A stretch of DNA of 64,000 bases from positions 186,001 to 250,000 of the forward strand of contig NZ_LUHG01000039.1 of assembly GCF_001623405.1 (NCBI RefSeq). Reading direction: 5' to 3'. This stretch comes from Hydrotalea flava (GTDB lineage Bacteria > Bacteroidota > Bacteroidia > Chitinophagales > Chitinophagaceae). How positions within the stretch are numbered: the stretch's first letter is position 1; every line of letters starts with the position of its first letter. Positions 33,939 through 42,469 of the stretch are shown here, piece by piece. Under the pieces are notes generated by a model. That model worked only from the letters and a program-made list of their open reading frames with translations. It had not been told where the DNA came from and made no database searches. The translations under genes and the position numbers were made by a program.

Positions 33939-35540
33939 TCAGACAGTAGTTTTGGGTGCGGCATAAACAATATCCCGAGGAACACCTGATTTGTATTTTT
34001 CGAAATTTTGATTAAACAATGCAGATAGTTGATGTGCTGCCTTATCATAAGCATTCCTATTACTCCAGGTGTATCTGGGATGTAATAACTGAACCGGAAC
34101 ACCGGGGCAGGTTTTAGGAATTTGAACGCCAAAAACCGGATGCGTTTCAAATTCTACATGATTGAGTTTTCCAGACAATGCAGCACCAACCATGGCACGG
34201 GTATACTGCAAATTTATTCGTTTACCCACGCCATAACCACCACCGGTCCAGCCTGTATTTACCAACCAAACTTTAACTGCATGTTTTTTAATCTTGTCAC
34301 CCAACAATGCAGCATATTTACCTGGATGCAAGGGCATAAACGGCGCTCCAAAACAAGCACTGAAGGTAGCTTTTGGCTCTGTTATGCCTGCTTCGGTACC
34401 GGCTACTTTTGCGGTATAGCCGCTAATAAACTGGTACATGGCCTGTTCGGTACTTAATTTACTGATAGGTGGTAATACACCATAAGCATCGCAGGTTAAA
34501 AAGAAAATATTTTGGGGAATACCGGCAATAGAAGGTACTAAGGCATTGCTGATATAATGTAATGGATAACTAACCCTTGTGTTTTCTGTAATGGATTTAT
34601 CTGAAAAATTGATTTGATTGGTATTTGGATAAAATACAATGTTTTCCACTAAAGCGCCAGGTTGAATGGCCTTAAAAATTTCTGGTTCTTTGGCTGCATC
34701 CAAATCTATACACTTTGCATAACAACCGCCTTCAAAATTAAATACACTGTTGGTATCCCATCCATGCTCATCATCACCAATTAATTTTCTTGTTGCATCT
34801 GCACTAAGGGTTGTTTTACCGGTGCCGCTTAACCCAAAAAACAGCGCAACATCATCGTGTTTGCCAACATTTGCACTACAGTGCATACTGAGTGTATTGT
34901 GTTGTACAGGCAATAAAAAATTCAAAACAGTAAAAATTCCTTTTTTTATTTCACCGGTATAACCCGTTCCTCCTATAATAATGGTTTTTTCAGTAAAAGA
35001 AATAATCGCAAAATTACCCTGCCGTGTACCATCAGTTTGTGGGTTGGCCAAAAAGCCGGGGGCCTGAATAATATACCAATCCGGTTCAAATTCTGTCAAT
35101 TCATCGGCAGTTGGCCTAATGAACATATTGCAGGCAAATAAATTGCTCCAGGGGTTCTCATTAATTACCCTGATTTTGATTCTATAATCGGCATGTGCAC
35201 AGGCAAATGCATCTCTCACCCAAATACTTCCCTTGTTGTTACAATAATCAATTAATTTATGTTTTAATGCACTAAATTTTGCAGCATCAAAGGGAATATT
35301 AAAATTATTCCAGTCTACAATATGTTCTGTTATACTGTCTATTACTATAAACTTATCTGATGGACTCCTTCCGGTAAATTTTCCAGTTTCCACACACAAC
35401 GCACCCGTATTATTTAAAACACCTTCCGATCTTAAGAGGGTTTGTTCGGTCAATGTTTCCGCTGAAAGTTGATAATGTATTTGTAAATTAAATGAAAAAC
35501 CAAGTGTGCTCAACTGTTCAGGCAATAGCGATTGATTCAT
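33939..35540 (-). CDS. pckA: Phosphoenolpyruvate carboxykinase (ATP)
   Basis: Converts oxaloacetate and ATP to phosphoenolpyruvate and CO2, a gluconeogenic step. The protein (about 533 residues from the ATG at 35540) has the family's GGTGYTGEIKKGIF, the P-loop FGLSGTGKTTLS, the metal-binding LIGDDEHGWD, and GWTGGGYGVGKRINL. In-frame ATGs exist up to 35564, but the N-terminus MNQSLLPEQLSTLGF matches the usual start. A good TTG-N21-TATCTTTG promoter lies upstream. It converges on the dNK gene through a strong terminator and is probably monocistronic. Confidence 0.95.
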   Translation of the reverse strand: MNQSLLPEQLSTLGFSFNLQIHYQLSAETLTEQTLLRSEGVLNNTGALCVETGKFTGRSPSDKFIVIDSITEHIVDWNNFNIPFDAAKFSALKHKLIDYCNNKGSIWVRDAFACAHADYRIKIRVINENPWSNLFACNMFIRPTADELTEFEPDWYIIQAPGFLANPQTDGTRQGNFAIISFTEKTIIIGGTGYTGEIKKGIFTVLNFLLPVQHNTLSMHCSANVGKHDDVALFFGLSGTGKTTLSADATRKLIGDDEHGWDTNSVFNFEGGCYAKCIDLDAAKEPEIFKAIQPGALVENIVFYPNTNQINFSDKSITENTRVSYPLHYISNALVPSIAGIPQNIFFLTCDAYGVLPPISKLSTEQAMYQFISGYTAKVAGTEAGITEPKATFSACFGAPFMPLHPGKYAALLGDKIKKHAVKVWLVNTGWTGGGYGVGKRINLQYTRAMVGAALSGKLNHVEFETHPVFGVQIPKTCPGVPVQLLHPRYTWSNRNAYDKAAHQLSALFNQNFEKYKSGVPRDIVYAAPKTTV

Positions 35541-35872
35541 TGTGGCAATCATACAAACAATCATTTGTTAGTTTTGCAAAGATATAGTCACGCATTCCAG
35601 TTAAACAAACAACGTGTATCCATTACACTTTTAAAAAAATTTAATTGTTTTCAGTAATAACAATCATTTTTTAAATAAATCAAAGTAGAATTTACATGAA
35701 CCTGATTAAAACCGTTATTTCTTTTACAGCATTCGAAAAATAAAAAGTTATTTATTTTTTGCATTTCTACATACTTTTTTATCCCGGTTAAAATGATTAT
35801 CCTGTTTAAAAAGGGGAATTCTCTGCATTTGAATTTACCTTTACTACTTTTTTATAAAAACCCATTTTGTAT
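35541..35872. other. 332-base divergent intergenic region (pckA / GlcD-like gene)
   Basis: AT-rich and without a supported gene. It holds the minus-strand pckA promoter at 35577-35609. Close to the right edge, upstream of the oxidase gene, only T-rich stretches and a CTACTTTTTT run are seen, with no clear promoter of the standard type. Nothing else was recognised. Confidence 0.6.
35577..35609 (-). promoter_or_regulatory. pckA promoter
   Basis: On the minus strand TTTG (35609-35606), 21 bases, then TATCTTTG (35584-35577): a very good match to the Bacteroidota TTG-N17-23-TAnnTTTG pattern. It ends 36 bases before the preferred ATG. Confidence 0.6.
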
Positions 35873-37270
35873 ATGATGGCTCCTGAAATGATTGAAGCAT
35901 TAATTCAGATTGTTGGCAATGAAAATTATATTGTAAATGAAGCAGACCTATTTAAATACGGGCACGATGAAACGGAAACCATACAACGAACGCCTGAAAT
36001 AGTTGTAAAGCCCAAAAATACTGCAGAAGTTGCCGCAATTATGACTTTATGTCATCAAAATCGTATCCCGGTTACCCCCAGGGGGGCCGGTACCGGTTTA
36101 AGCGGTGGCGCTATTCCACACCAAGGTGGTGTAGTATTAAGTTTAGAAAAATTCAATAAAATTATATCTATTGATGAGCAAAATTTACAGGTAACTACCG
36201 AACCGGGTGTAATTACCGAGGTACTACAAAATGCAGTAAAAGAGAAGGGTCTATTTTATCCGCCCGACCCCAGCAGCAAAGGCAGTTGTTTTATTGGGGG
36301 AAATATTGCCGAAAACAGTGGCGGACCCAAAGCTGTAAAATATGGTGTAGTGAAAGATTATGTATTGAATCTGGAGGTTGTTCTGCCAGATGGTACCATT
36401 ATTGAAACCGGTGCCAATGTGTTAAAAAATTCAACCGGCTATAATCTTACCCAGTTAATGGTAGGAAGTGAAGGTACTTTAGGAATTGTTACCAAAATTG
36501 TATTAAAATTAATTCCCTTACCCAAATATGATGTTTTAATGCTGGCAGCTTTCAACAATTTACAAAAAGCAGGTGAAGCGGTAAGTGCTATTTTCAGAGC
36601 AGGTTTTGTACCCAGCGGACTTGAATTGGTAGAAATTGATGCACTAAAAATAGTAAGTACAATGATGGATAGTCATACAATTCCGGTAAATGATGCCATT
36701 GCTGCACATTTACTGATTGAATTAGACGGCAATCACAAAGAAATACTGATGCAGGAAATGGAAGCCATTGCCATGCTTTTAGAAAATTTTGAAGTAGGCG
36801 ATTTATTTTTTGCAGAAGATGAAGCACAAAAAAATGAGCTTTGGAAATTAAGGCGCCGTGTAGCTGAAGCTGTAAAATTAGATGGATATACCATTGAAGA
36901 GGATACTGTTGTACCCAGAGCATTTTTGCCCGATTTAATTTTGGGTGTGAAACAATTGGCACAGCAATATGGTTTTAAAGCAGTTTGTTATGGCCATGCC
37001 GGTGATGGTAATTTGCATATCAGAATAAAAGATCCGAATACCACTACCAGCTTTAATCAACTACATATTCAAAAAGCATTGGCAGATTTGTTTATTTTAG
37101 TAAAAAAATTAGGCGGCACCATTAGCGGCGAGCATGGAATAGGTTTAATTCAAAAAGAATACATGCCATTGGTAATGCAGGAAGCGAATTTGCAAATAAT
37201 GCGCTCTATCAAAAAAGTATTTGATCCTAACAATATTTTAAACCCCGGAAAAATTTTTGATATGCATTAA
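35873..37270 (+). CDS. FAD-binding oxidase, GlcD/D-lactate dehydrogenase-like
   Basis: A 465-residue flavoprotein of the VAO/PCMH superfamily, closest in look to glycolate oxidase subunit GlcD and D-2-hydroxyacid dehydrogenases. The FAD-binding domain has PRGAGTGLSGGAIP and NIAENSGGPKAVKYG, then GSEGTLGIVTKIVLKL. The C-terminal FAD-linked oxidase domain has YGHAGDGNLHIRI and ISGEHGIGLIQKEYM. It lacks its own Fe-S subunit, and none is nearby. Likely role: oxidation of a D-2-hydroxyacid (lactate or glycolate) with electrons to a separate acceptor. An in-frame TTG is at 35867 and an ATG at 35876; 35873 is chosen. Confidence 0.9.
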   Translation: MMAPEMIEALIQIVGNENYIVNEADLFKYGHDETETIQRTPEIVVKPKNTAEVAAIMTLCHQNRIPVTPRGAGTGLSGGAIPHQGGVVLSLEKFNKIISIDEQNLQVTTEPGVITEVLQNAVKEKGLFYPPDPSSKGSCFIGGNIAENSGGPKAVKYGVVKDYVLNLEVVLPDGTIIETGANVLKNSTGYNLTQLMVGSEGTLGIVTKIVLKLIPLPKYDVLMLAAFNNLQKAGEAVSAIFRAGFVPSGLELVEIDALKIVSTMMDSHTIPVNDAIAAHLLIELDGNHKEILMQEMEAIAMLLENFEVGDLFFAEDEAQKNELWKLRRRVAEAVKLDGYTIEEDTVVPRAFLPDLILGVKQLAQQYGFKAVCYGHAGDGNLHIRIKDPNTTTSFNQLHIQKALADLFILVKKLGGTISGEHGIGLIQKEYMPLVMQEANLQIMRSIKKVFDPNNILNPGKIFDMH

Positions 37271-37334
37271 GCACTTAGGTTTGTATTGTATAATTTTTAA
37301 AACCATCCAATTCATTTCCATAAAAAACACAGGT

Positions 37335-38000
37335 ATGAAAAAAATTTTTTTATTAATGACATTTTTTACAGTGGCTTTGGGCAGCAGCTTGTCGTTAAAA
37401 GCACAACAAAGGCAAATACCTCCTACTTATTCTAATTCGCCTTATACCAGTAGCAGAAATGCCCCCGCCGGCACAGGCTTTCAGAAACAAAACATGTTTA
37501 TTGGAGGAGGTTTGTCACTGGGTTTTGGCACCTATAGTTTTAATATTGGCGGTACACCCGAAATTGGCTACTCGTTCAATGAGTGGTTAGATGCAGGTGT
37601 TTCTATTAACCTCAATTATCAATCCATTAAAGCAGATCCTTATTACAATAATGATATCAGACAAAGAAGCTTTAATTACGGTGGCGGACCATTTGTGCGA
37701 ATTTTTCCCATTAAACAATTGTTTCTTCAGGGGCAATTTGAACAAAACTGGATAAAATACAATTACCTCAATATGACCAATAATCAGGCTACCAGTTTTA
37801 ACACCAATGCTTCCAGCTTTTTAGCCGGTGTGGGTTATGCACAACGCATTATTGGACAAAGCACATTTTATACGGTCATTATGGTAGATGTATTAAACAG
37901 TCCCTATTCACCTTACAGAAGTTACAATGGTGTAACCAGTACCGCTTTACCTATTATAAGAGCAGGTTTTAATTTTTATCTCCATCCAAAAAAGCAATAA
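37335..38000 (+). CDS. Predicted outer-membrane beta-barrel protein
   Basis: A 221-residue exported protein of unknown function. From the ATG at 37335 there is a signal peptide (MKKIFLLMTFFTVALGSSL, cleavage near LKAQ), a short QRQIPPTYSNSPYTSS linker, then repeated amphipathic strands (GGGLSLGFGTYSFNIGG, LDAGVSINLNYQ, LAGVGYAQRIIGQ) ending IIRAGFNFYL. This is the pattern of a small outer-membrane barrel. The frame is open to 37257, but the signal peptide fixes the start. Its last 32 bases overlap the end of the convergent LOG gene. It may share a transcript with the oxidase gene 64 bases upstream. Confidence 0.75.
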   Translation: MKKIFLLMTFFTVALGSSLSLKAQQRQIPPTYSNSPYTSSRNAPAGTGFQKQNMFIGGGLSLGFGTYSFNIGGTPEIGYSFNEWLDAGVSINLNYQSIKADPYYNNDIRQRSFNYGGGPFVRIFPIKQLFLQGQFEQNWIKYNYLNMTNNQATSFNTNASSFLAGVGYAQRIIGQSTFYTVIMVDVLNSPYSPYRSYNGVTSTALPIIRAGFNFYLHPKKQ

Positions 38001-38520
38001 TTTCTGAAGGAGTAGCAAACTGGTATAAAAAGCTATCCCAGTTTTCATATAAAAATCCATAATGCTGCATATTTTGTAAATGCGCTATCAATGCATGATA
38101 ATATCCTGCTGAGTTCAGTAGGATTATTTTTTTATCGTGAATTCGTAAATTATTCCAGGTAAGCATTTCAAACAATTCATCCATTGTGCCATTGCCACCG
38201 GGTAACACAATGGCTGCATCACATAACTCGTACATCATTTTTTTACGGGTATGCATGTTGTCCACTACTTTCAATTCGGTTAAACCCAAGTGCTGCCGCT
38301 CCTGTTCCATCAAAAGTTCGGGAATAACACCGGTAACTTTGCCGCCATTTTCCAATACCGCATTGGCCACTGCGCCCATTAAGCCCACATTGCCACCTCC
38401 ATACACCAAATCCATATTTTTTGAAGCCATTAAACTGCCCAGTTGCCGTGCATGTTCTACAAAAATTGCATTATTCCCATTTTTACTTCCGCAAAACACA
38501 GCTATCTTTTTATATTGCAT
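37969..38520 (-). CDS. LOG-family protein (TIGR00730)
   Basis: A 183-residue LYSINE DECARBOXYLASE-like LOG protein. Motifs: IAVFCGSKNG at the N-terminus, MDLVYGGGNVGLMGAV, and PGGNGTMDELFEMLTW (the PGGxGTxxE nucleotide-phosphate site). LOG enzymes cleave cytokinin ribotides, and in bacteria most act as AMP/IMP-type nucleotide phosphoribohydrolases; the lysine decarboxylase name is historical. Start is ATG at 38520; the frame is open to 38538, but the shorter start fits the family. Its end overlaps the convergent barrel gene by 32 bases. Confidence 0.9.
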   Translation of the reverse strand: MQYKKIAVFCGSKNGNNAIFVEHARQLGSLMASKNMDLVYGGGNVGLMGAVANAVLENGGKVTGVIPELLMEQERQHLGLTELKVVDNMHTRKKMMYELCDAAIVLPGGNGTMDELFEMLTWNNLRIHDKKIILLNSAGYYHALIAHLQNMQHYGFLYENWDSFLYQFATPSEIIAFLDGDKN

Positions 38521-38626
38521 CATTATTATTTTAAACACAATATTAATTGCCTTTATTAAAAATATGAATAAAGCACTGTAAAATATTTATGATATTGTGT
38601 TGAATTATTCATTGAAAGTTGCGCTT

Positions 38627-40084
38627 ATGCCACCCCTACTCTTATTAAGTTTTGTTGTTGCCTACTTTGTAATACTATTAGCCGTAGCCTGGTATACCGG
38701 AAAAAACAGTACGAATGATTCATTTTTCATAGGCAACAGAAATAGTAACTGGATGCTGGTGGCTTTTGGAATGATTGGCACATCGCTAAGCGGTGTAACT
38801 TTTGTAAGCGTACCCGGAACAGTTAGTACCAATGGGTTTTATTATATGCAGGTAGTATTTGGCTACTTATTGGGGTATATTGTTGTTGCATTTGTTTTAA
38901 TGCCGCTTTATTATAAATTACAACTTACTTCAATTTACAACTACCTGCAAAACCGTTTCGGTTTTATTGCCTACAAAACAGGCGCCTTATTCTTTATAAT
39001 TTCCAGAACGGTAGGCGCCACCGCAAGATTATACCTTGTAATTAATGTATTGCAAATATTTATATTAGACGAAATGGGTATTCCATTCTGGTTAACCAGC
39101 ATCATTATTTTAATAATGATTTTATTGTACACATTTGAAGGAGGCGTAAAAACCATTGTATTTACAGATACCCTGCAAACCAGCTTTATGTTGATAGGTT
39201 TAGTGGTTTGTGTACTTTATATTATGTACCATTTGCAACTTTCTTTTTCAGGAACTATTCAACAACTTCAACTAAAAGGTTATACCCATTTTTTTAATAC
39301 CGATATCAATAGTAAAGGCTTCTTTTTAAAACAAATAATTGGTGGCGCATTTATTACCATTGCTATGACAGGTTTAGACCAGGAAATGATGCAAAAAAAC
39401 ATTAGCGTAAAAACACTGAAAGGTGCTCAAACCAATATGCTCAGTTTTAGTGTCATTATTGTATTAGTTAACTTTTTGTTTCTATTGTTAGGGGGCTTGT
39501 TGTATTTATTTGCTGCACAAAACGGATTAAATTATACCGGAGATGACTTATTTCCCACCATTGCTTTGCACTATTTACCTAAAGCAGTGAGCATGATTTT
39601 TATTATCGGACTTATTTCAGCATTATTTCCCAGTGCAGATGGTGCTTTAACTGCGCTTACTTCTTCATTTTGTATTGATATATTGGGCATCAGAAGAGGC
39701 CAACTTGCAGAAAATCAGCAAAAAAAAATAAGGCAAAGGGTTCACTTAACTTTTACACTTATTTTTCTGATTTGCATTTTTGTTTTTAAAATAATAAACA
39801 GCAAATCAATCATCAATGTAATATTAGATTTAGCAGGATATACTTACGGACCGTTGCTTGGTTTGTTTGCTTTTGGCATTTTCAGTAAAAAAACACTGAA
39901 TAAAAGTTATACTATCACGTTTGTGTGCCTTGCCGCACCAGTTTTGAGTTATTTTTTAGAAAAACTAATACCAAACCTTATCGGCGGATTTCAAATTGGA
40001 ATTGAGTTATTGCTTATCAACGGATTAATCACCTATTGGGGCTTATGGCTCATTTCAAAACCAGCCGTTCAACCACAAAAATAA
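38627..40084 (+). CDS. Sodium:solute symporter
   Basis: A polytopic membrane transporter of the sodium/solute symporter (SSS) family with about 13 hydrophobic segments. N-terminal core: TGKNSTNDSFFIGNRNSNW, GTSLSGVTFVSVPGTV, then YNYLQNRFG. The middle has LDQEMMQKNISVKT, and IGLISALFPSADGALTALTSSF marks a sodium-site region. The solute is not readable. An in-frame GTG exists at 38597, but the ATG at 38627 gives the usual family start. It begins a run of four genes separated by only 3-8 bases, so it heads an operon with an O-methyltransferase, a glucosaminidase and hpt. Confidence 0.88.
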   Translation: MPPLLLLSFVVAYFVILLAVAWYTGKNSTNDSFFIGNRNSNWMLVAFGMIGTSLSGVTFVSVPGTVSTNGFYYMQVVFGYLLGYIVVAFVLMPLYYKLQLTSIYNYLQNRFGFIAYKTGALFFIISRTVGATARLYLVINVLQIFILDEMGIPFWLTSIIILIMILLYTFEGGVKTIVFTDTLQTSFMLIGLVVCVLYIMYHLQLSFSGTIQQLQLKGYTHFFNTDINSKGFFLKQIIGGAFITIAMTGLDQEMMQKNISVKTLKGAQTNMLSFSVIIVLVNFLFLLLGGLLYLFAAQNGLNYTGDDLFPTIALHYLPKAVSMIFIIGLISALFPSADGALTALTSSFCIDILGIRRGQLAENQQKKIRQRVHLTFTLIFLICIFVFKIINSKSIINVILDLAGYTYGPLLGLFAFGIFSKKTLNKSYTITFVCLAAPVLSYFLEKLIPNLIGGFQIGIELLLINGLITYWGLWLISKPAVQPQK

Positions 40085-40088
40085 TGGT

Positions 40089-40727
40089 ATGGAATTTTTG
40101 AATATAGAAGTAGAAAAATATGCAGAAAAATTCACCTCTGTTCAAAATGAACATTTGCAGCGAATTTATGCACAAACCAATGAGTTGCATCCGCATGCAC
40201 ACATGATGAGCAACAGCGTGCAGGGGCAATTATTATCCTTTCTAAGTAATATCATCCGGCCAAAATACGTTTTAGAAATTGGAACTTTTACCGGATACAG
40301 TGCTTTGTGTTTGGCGGAAGGATTAACAAAAGATGGCGAATTGCATACCCTTGAGTTAAGAGCAGAAGATGCAACAACTGCACAACAAAATTTTAGCAAA
40401 TCGCCATTGGCAAAACAAATACATTTGCACATCGGAAATGCTTTAGACATTATTCCAACCCTTCCTTTTGAATGGGACCTTGTTTTTATCGATGCCGATA
40501 AAACCGGTTATATTAAATATTATGAGCTGGTATTACCCAAATTGAAAAAAAATGGTGTAATTATTGCAGACAATGTGCTGTTTCACGGTCAGGTTTTAGA
40601 AGAACCCATCAAAGGAAAAAATGCAATTGCCATTCATGCTTTTAATGAATGGGTAGCCAATGATGTTAGAACCCATCAGGTTTTACTGACTGTTAGAGAC
40701 GGACTTTTACTGATTAAAAAGCGATAA
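40089..40727 (+). CDS. SAM-dependent O-methyltransferase
   Basis: A 212-residue class I methyltransferase of the caffeoyl-CoA/catechol O-methyltransferase type. Motif I is VLEIGTFTGYSALCLAEG, followed by the acidic DLVFIDADKTGY and GVIIADNVLFHG, the metal-site pattern of this family (usually a divalent cation-dependent enzyme). The acceptor is unknown; bacterial members methylate catechols or other small phenolics. Its ATG is 4 bases after the symporter stop and its own stop 3 bases before the glucosaminidase gene, so it is inside an operon. Confidence 0.88.
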   Translation: MEFLNIEVEKYAEKFTSVQNEHLQRIYAQTNELHPHAHMMSNSVQGQLLSFLSNIIRPKYVLEIGTFTGYSALCLAEGLTKDGELHTLELRAEDATTAQQNFSKSPLAKQIHLHIGNALDIIPTLPFEWDLVFIDADKTGYIKYYELVLPKLKKNGVIIADNVLFHGQVLEEPIKGKNAIAIHAFNEWVANDVRTHQVLLTVRDGLLLIKKR

Positions 40728-40730
40728 AAA

Positions 40731-41825
40731 ATGAAGTTTTTGAGTTGTTTATTTTTGTTTTTTGGGCTCCATACAGCCATTGCACAATCGGATAAAACCC
40801 TGGCATATATTAACCAATATAAAGATATTGCCATGCAGGAAATGATTAGAACCGGTGTACCGGCTGCTATTACGCTGGCTCAGGGCATTTTAGAATCATC
40901 GAATGGAGAGAGTGACCTTTGCAAAAAATCGAACAACCATTTTGGTATTAAATGTAAAAACGACTGGACCGGCGATCGGGTTTTTCATAATGATGATACC
41001 AGACACGAATGTTTCAGAAGCTATCCAAATGCTGCCGCCTCTTTTCAAGACCATTCCAATTTTTTAAAAACAAGACCTAATTATCAAAGCTTGTTTGCAT
41101 TAAACCCAACCGATTATACCAATTGGGCTTATGGCTTAAAAAAAGCCGGCTATGCTACTGAGAAAGATTATGCCCAACGATTAATTGAGCTGATTAACCG
41201 TTATAATTTGAACGAATACAGTGTAATGGCACTGACAAAAGGAAAAGAACAAAAGGCCAATTTTGCCCAACAAAGTACTGCCACATTCAATAATGATAAA
41301 GAAGTGAAAGCTACAATGCCCACCACACCCGAGCCGGCAGCTTCCCCTGCAAAAGCTGTTATGCAAACCAACACCCCGGTTGCATTTGCCAATACCAAAT
41401 CAATTGCTGAACCTGAAACGGTTTATCCCGAAGGAATATTTACCATCAATCACCTGAAAGTTGTCTATGCAAAAAAAGGCACAGCCTTATTATCCATTGC
41501 CAATCAGTATCAAATTAACTTAAGCCGCTTATTAGAGTACAATGATTTGGAAGATGAAAATATTCTGCAAGCCGGTCAACTCATTTTTTTAGAGAAGAAA
41601 ATGAAGAAGGGCGATAAAGATTTTCATATTGTAAAAAATACAGAAACTTTATACAATATCTGTCAACAGGAAGGCGTTAGAATGGAAAACCTGCTTCAAT
41701 TCAACAAATTGCAAAAAAATATGCAGCCACTACCGGGCGAAAAAATTTATTTGCGCTTTCTGGCACCGGCATCTCCAAAATATACTACTATTGCTCCTGA
41801 AAACAGCAGTACTACATCTCGCTAA
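40731..41825 (+). CDS. Glucosaminidase-like hydrolase with two LysM domains
   Basis: A 364-residue exported peptidoglycan hydrolase. It has a signal peptide (LFLFFGLHTAIAQ) and a glucosaminidase/FlgJ-like catalytic domain from about residue 30 to 160, with AAITLAQGILESSNGESDL, NNHFGIKCKNDW and HDHSNFL-like blocks, and the likely catalytic Glu in ILESSNG. A low-complexity Thr/Pro/Ala linker follows. Two LysM-like peptidoglycan-binding segments (about 240-285 and 290-345) close it: GTALLSIANQYQINLSRLLEYN and NTETLYNICQQEGVRMENLLQF. It is in the symporter operon. The exact bond cut is inferred from the family. Confidence 0.88.
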   Translation: MKFLSCLFLFFGLHTAIAQSDKTLAYINQYKDIAMQEMIRTGVPAAITLAQGILESSNGESDLCKKSNNHFGIKCKNDWTGDRVFHNDDTRHECFRSYPNAAASFQDHSNFLKTRPNYQSLFALNPTDYTNWAYGLKKAGYATEKDYAQRLIELINRYNLNEYSVMALTKGKEQKANFAQQSTATFNNDKEVKATMPTTPEPAASPAKAVMQTNTPVAFANTKSIAEPETVYPEGIFTINHLKVVYAKKGTALLSIANQYQINLSRLLEYNDLEDENILQAGQLIFLEKKMKKGDKDFHIVKNTETLYNICQQEGVRMENLLQFNKLQKNMQPLPGEKIYLRFLAPASPKYTTIAPENSSTTSR

Positions 41826-41833
41826 ATAATTCA

Positions 41834-42379
41834 ATGCACATGGCCAATACAATTCAGGTATTAGACAAACATTTTGTACCTTTTATAGACGCAGCTGCCA
41901 TTCATACAAAAGTGATAGCATTGGCTGAGCAATTGGCTTCCAATTATCAGGATAAAAAACCCCTTTTTATTTGCATTTTAAATGGGGCTTTTATGTTTGC
42001 TGCAGATGTATTTAAAGCATTACCCATTGAGGCAGAAATTTGTTTTATTAAATTAGCCTCCTACAAAGGCACCAAATCAACCGGCAATGTTATCACTTCA
42101 ATTGGTCTGGATGTTTCCATCACCAACCGGCATGTCATTATACTGGAAGATATTATTGATACCGGAAAAACCCTTCATAGTTTTTTACCCCAAATTTATA
42201 ACCAGCAACCTGCCTCTTTAGAAATTGCAGTGTTATTGCACAAACCCGAAGCCACAGCATTTCCGGTTCCCGTAAATTATTGCTGCTTCTCCATTCCCAA
42301 CAAGTTTGTGGTAGGTTATGGGTTAGATTATGATGGTTTTGGCAGAAATCTGGGCGCTATTTATCAGTTAGAGGAATAG
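41834..42379 (+). CDS. hpt: Hypoxanthine phosphoribosyltransferase
   Basis: A 181-residue purine-salvage enzyme that makes IMP or GMP from hypoxanthine or guanine and PRPP. It has the PRPP-binding motif RHVIILEDIIDTGKTLHSF, the flexible-loop region LASYKGTKSTGN, and the C-terminal nucleobase-binding VVGYGLDYDGFGRNL. Length is typical. An internal ATG at 41840 is an equally possible start. It lies 8 bases after the glucosaminidase gene as the last of the operon. Confidence 0.92.
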   Translation: MHMANTIQVLDKHFVPFIDAAAIHTKVIALAEQLASNYQDKKPLFICILNGAFMFAADVFKALPIEAEICFIKLASYKGTKSTGNVITSIGLDVSITNRHVIILEDIIDTGKTLHSFLPQIYNQQPASLEIAVLLHKPEATAFPVPVNYCCFSIPNKFVVGYGLDYDGFGRNLGAIYQLEE

Positions 42380-42417
42380 TTCTGCCTATTTTTAATAGAA
42401 GCAAATCATTAATTTTA

Positions 42418-42452
42418 TTTGGAATGATAAGAATCTTTTATCTTTAAGATTC
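42418..42452 (+). promoter_or_regulatory. Promoter of the VWA gene inside an inverted repeat
   Basis: TTTG at 42418-42421, 17 bases, then TATCTTTA at 42439-42446, which matches TTG-N17-23-TAnnTTTG apart from the last base. The -7 box lies in the centre of a perfect 7-bp dyad GAATCTT (42431-42437) / AAGATTC (42446-42452), a possible operator for a dimeric regulator. Confidence 0.5.
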
Positions 42453-42469
42453 CTATTCACCAACAACTC

